From contig NZ_CP019334.1 of NCBI RefSeq assembly GCF_002163675.1, positions 692,001 through 756,000 of the forward strand: 64,000 nucleotides of DNA. Direction: 5' to 3'. This stretch comes from Polaribacter sp. SA4-12. Lineage in GTDB: Bacteria; Bacteroidota; Bacteroidia; Flavobacteriales; Flavobacteriaceae. Below the pieces are notes generated by a model that searched no databases, was not told where the DNA came from, and saw only the letters and a program-made list of their open reading frames with translations. A program made the translations under genes and the position numbers. Position 1 is the stretch's first letter. Each line of letters begins with the position of its first letter. Below are positions 63,017-64,000 of the stretch, in pieces.

Positions 63017-63048
63017 TTCCCTTTGACACATATAAGAATCAAAGGGAA
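63017..63048 (-). terminator. Terminator of the outer-membrane protein gene
   Basis: Stem TTCCCTTTGA / TCAAAGGGAA (63017-63048) with a long T-run on the minus strand. Confidence 0.85.
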
Positions 63049-63073
63049 GTAACTTTTTGATAAAAAATCTAAT

Positions 63074-63841
63074 TTAAAACAAGCTAACTGCTAATTGTAC
63101 TCTTGCGATTCTTTGTGAGGGATTCCAAAAAGTTGTTGCTGATACAGGAATTGTTAAATCTAAAAACTTAAGTGTTTTTGTTGCTGTTAAACCAACATTA
63201 ACTAAGTCAAAGTTTTGAGCACCATCACCATATAAATGTGTATCTCCGTTAAAAGAAAAACCTGCTCCCACAAAACCTTTTAAATCAACCTTAGATTTAC
63301 TAATTAGAGGATAAGACAGTTCTATATACGTAGAATAACGTTGTTCAAAGTCACCATTGTCTAATTGAGAATCTCCGCTACCGAATAACAATACATCAGC
63401 CTCCAAACGTAATGGAAAACTTTCATTGAATGTATAAGAAGTTCGTAAATCAATTAAATGTGTAGATGTGTTCTTATCATAATCCCAAACATCTGGAGTT
63501 GCCACAGAACGAGTATTAAATAAATCCCACAAGCCAATAGAAAAACCATTTTTTGCATATTGAACATAGTAATTTATTTCTTTATACGACGTTCCATCAC
63601 TTTCATTTGAAAAAGACATTCCTCCCCAAAACCCAGTTGTAAAACTAGCAGACTTATTTAGTTTTAATTTTGAAAACACAGCCACCATTGGTTTATCAGT
63701 AATTACCAAACCTCTCCATAAATGGTTTGTTTTTACATCAACATGAAAGTCGATAGGACTATCTTTTAGTTCAACTTCTTGGGCTAAACCTATTTGCACT
63801 GTCATAAGTGCTACGAATACTACTACTAATATTTTTTTCAT
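63074..63841 (-). CDS. Outer-membrane protein, unknown function
   Basis: 255 residues; signal peptide ending IGLAQ, then a barrel-like pattern with DFHVDVKTNHLWRG near the mature N-terminus, a start seen in TorF/porin-like families. Strands alternate regularly, with final FWNPSQRIARVQLAVSLF. It lies 25 bases downstream of the glpF stop on the same strand, so it may serve glycerol or solute uptake (inference). Confidence 0.75.
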   Translation of the reverse strand: MKKILVVVFVALMTVQIGLAQEVELKDSPIDFHVDVKTNHLWRGLVITDKPMVAVFSKLKLNKSASFTTGFWGGMSFSNESDGTSYKEINYYVQYAKNGFSIGLWDLFNTRSVATPDVWDYDKNTSTHLIDLRTSYTFNESFPLRLEADVLLFGSGDSQLDNGDFEQRYSTYIELSYPLISKSKVDLKGFVGAGFSFNGDTHLYGDGAQNFDLVNVGLTATKTLKFLDLTIPVSATTFWNPSQRIARVQLAVSLF

Positions 63842-63866
63842 TGTGTAATTCTAAAAAACTAATATT

Positions 63867-64000
63867 TTACATTAAATAAGTATATAACAAAGCTGCAATT
63901 ACACAACCAACTAAAGGACCTACTACAGGAATCCATGCATAACCCCAATCACTTGACCCTTTTACAGGTAAAATAGCGTGCATAATTCTCGGACCTAAAT
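63867..64000 (-). CDS. glpF: Aquaporin/glycerol uptake facilitator, C-terminal end (partial)
   Basis: The last 44 codons of an MIP-family channel: [29 protein letters not shown], then a final helix [12 protein letters not shown] and stop. The (D)LGPR segment follows the second NPA half-helix in GlpF-type channels. The rest lies beyond the window edge. Confidence 0.85.
   Translation of the reverse strand, partial: LGPRIMHAILPVKGSSDWGYAWIPVVGPLVGCVIAALLYTYLM

Overview
The window is strongly AT-rich. Its promoters look like the Bacteroidetes type (a TTG/TTTG element, then TAnnTTTG about 18-23 bases downstream), starts are A-rich rather than Shine-Dalgarno-led, and there are many SPII lipoproteins, a TonB receptor with a carboxypeptidase-like plug domain, and a PL7 alginate lyase. 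Together these suggest a marine Flavobacteriaceae chromosome, Polaribacter-like by inference. Most of it is ordinary chromosomal sequence, with one accessory-looking stretch around 50.8-60.1 kb.

1-27 kb: two tandem S41 protease-like lipoproteins (the first lacks the catalytic Lys), a patatin, a BNR-type lipoprotein, pepT, an acyltransferase, rmuC, an aspartoacylase/GCS2-CBS gene pair, glyA, fumarylacetoacetase, a P-type ATPase, a rhodanese, a dicarboxylate symporter and a DUF937 protein. A decayed IS3-family transposase and a very small gene follow, then an orphan transketolase C-terminal subunit, an outer-membrane barrel, an FKBP lipoprotein, an S4/phosphoribosyltransferase operon and aroK.

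27-39 kb: tRNA-Lys and tRNA-Leu; a second very small gene with a C-terminal motif like the first, ending in a 64-bp AACT microsatellite; a prohibitin-like protein; a probable metal-handling cluster (CDF exporter, TonB receptor, His-rich small protein); a thioesterase, a vWA-type membrane protein, an EamA transporter, YiaA, an unknown helical-repeat protein and an alginate lyase.

39.9-48.9 kb: a complete histidine operon on the minus strand (hisG-D-C-[GIY-YIG]-B-H-[ridA]-A-F-IE). It is headed by a leader peptide with four consecutive His codons and a terminator/antiterminator. Every junction between its genes carries a palindromic repeat, from at least five families. The GIY-YIG gene lies between two inverted 26-bp copies of one such palindrome, and solo copies of the same palindrome precede hisA, ridA and hisB. 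This REP-plus-endonuclease arrangement is the most interesting candidate system here.

49-64 kb: a barrel/lipoprotein-hydrolase pair between two perfect 24-bp direct repeats; a large zinc-hook AAA ATPase (possible defence protein); a secreted unknown; a TTG-start B12-type radical SAM protein; ttcA with an apparently leaderless promoter; two tandem Cys-less HMA-like proteins; an unknown 329-residue protein; a small membrane protein preceded by a promoter block that also lies upstream of the AAA ATPase (both with a CRP-like dyad near -41); a divergent MdaB/LysR pair; a VOC-family remnant; an FKBP isomerase; an outer-membrane protein; and the 3' end of glpF.
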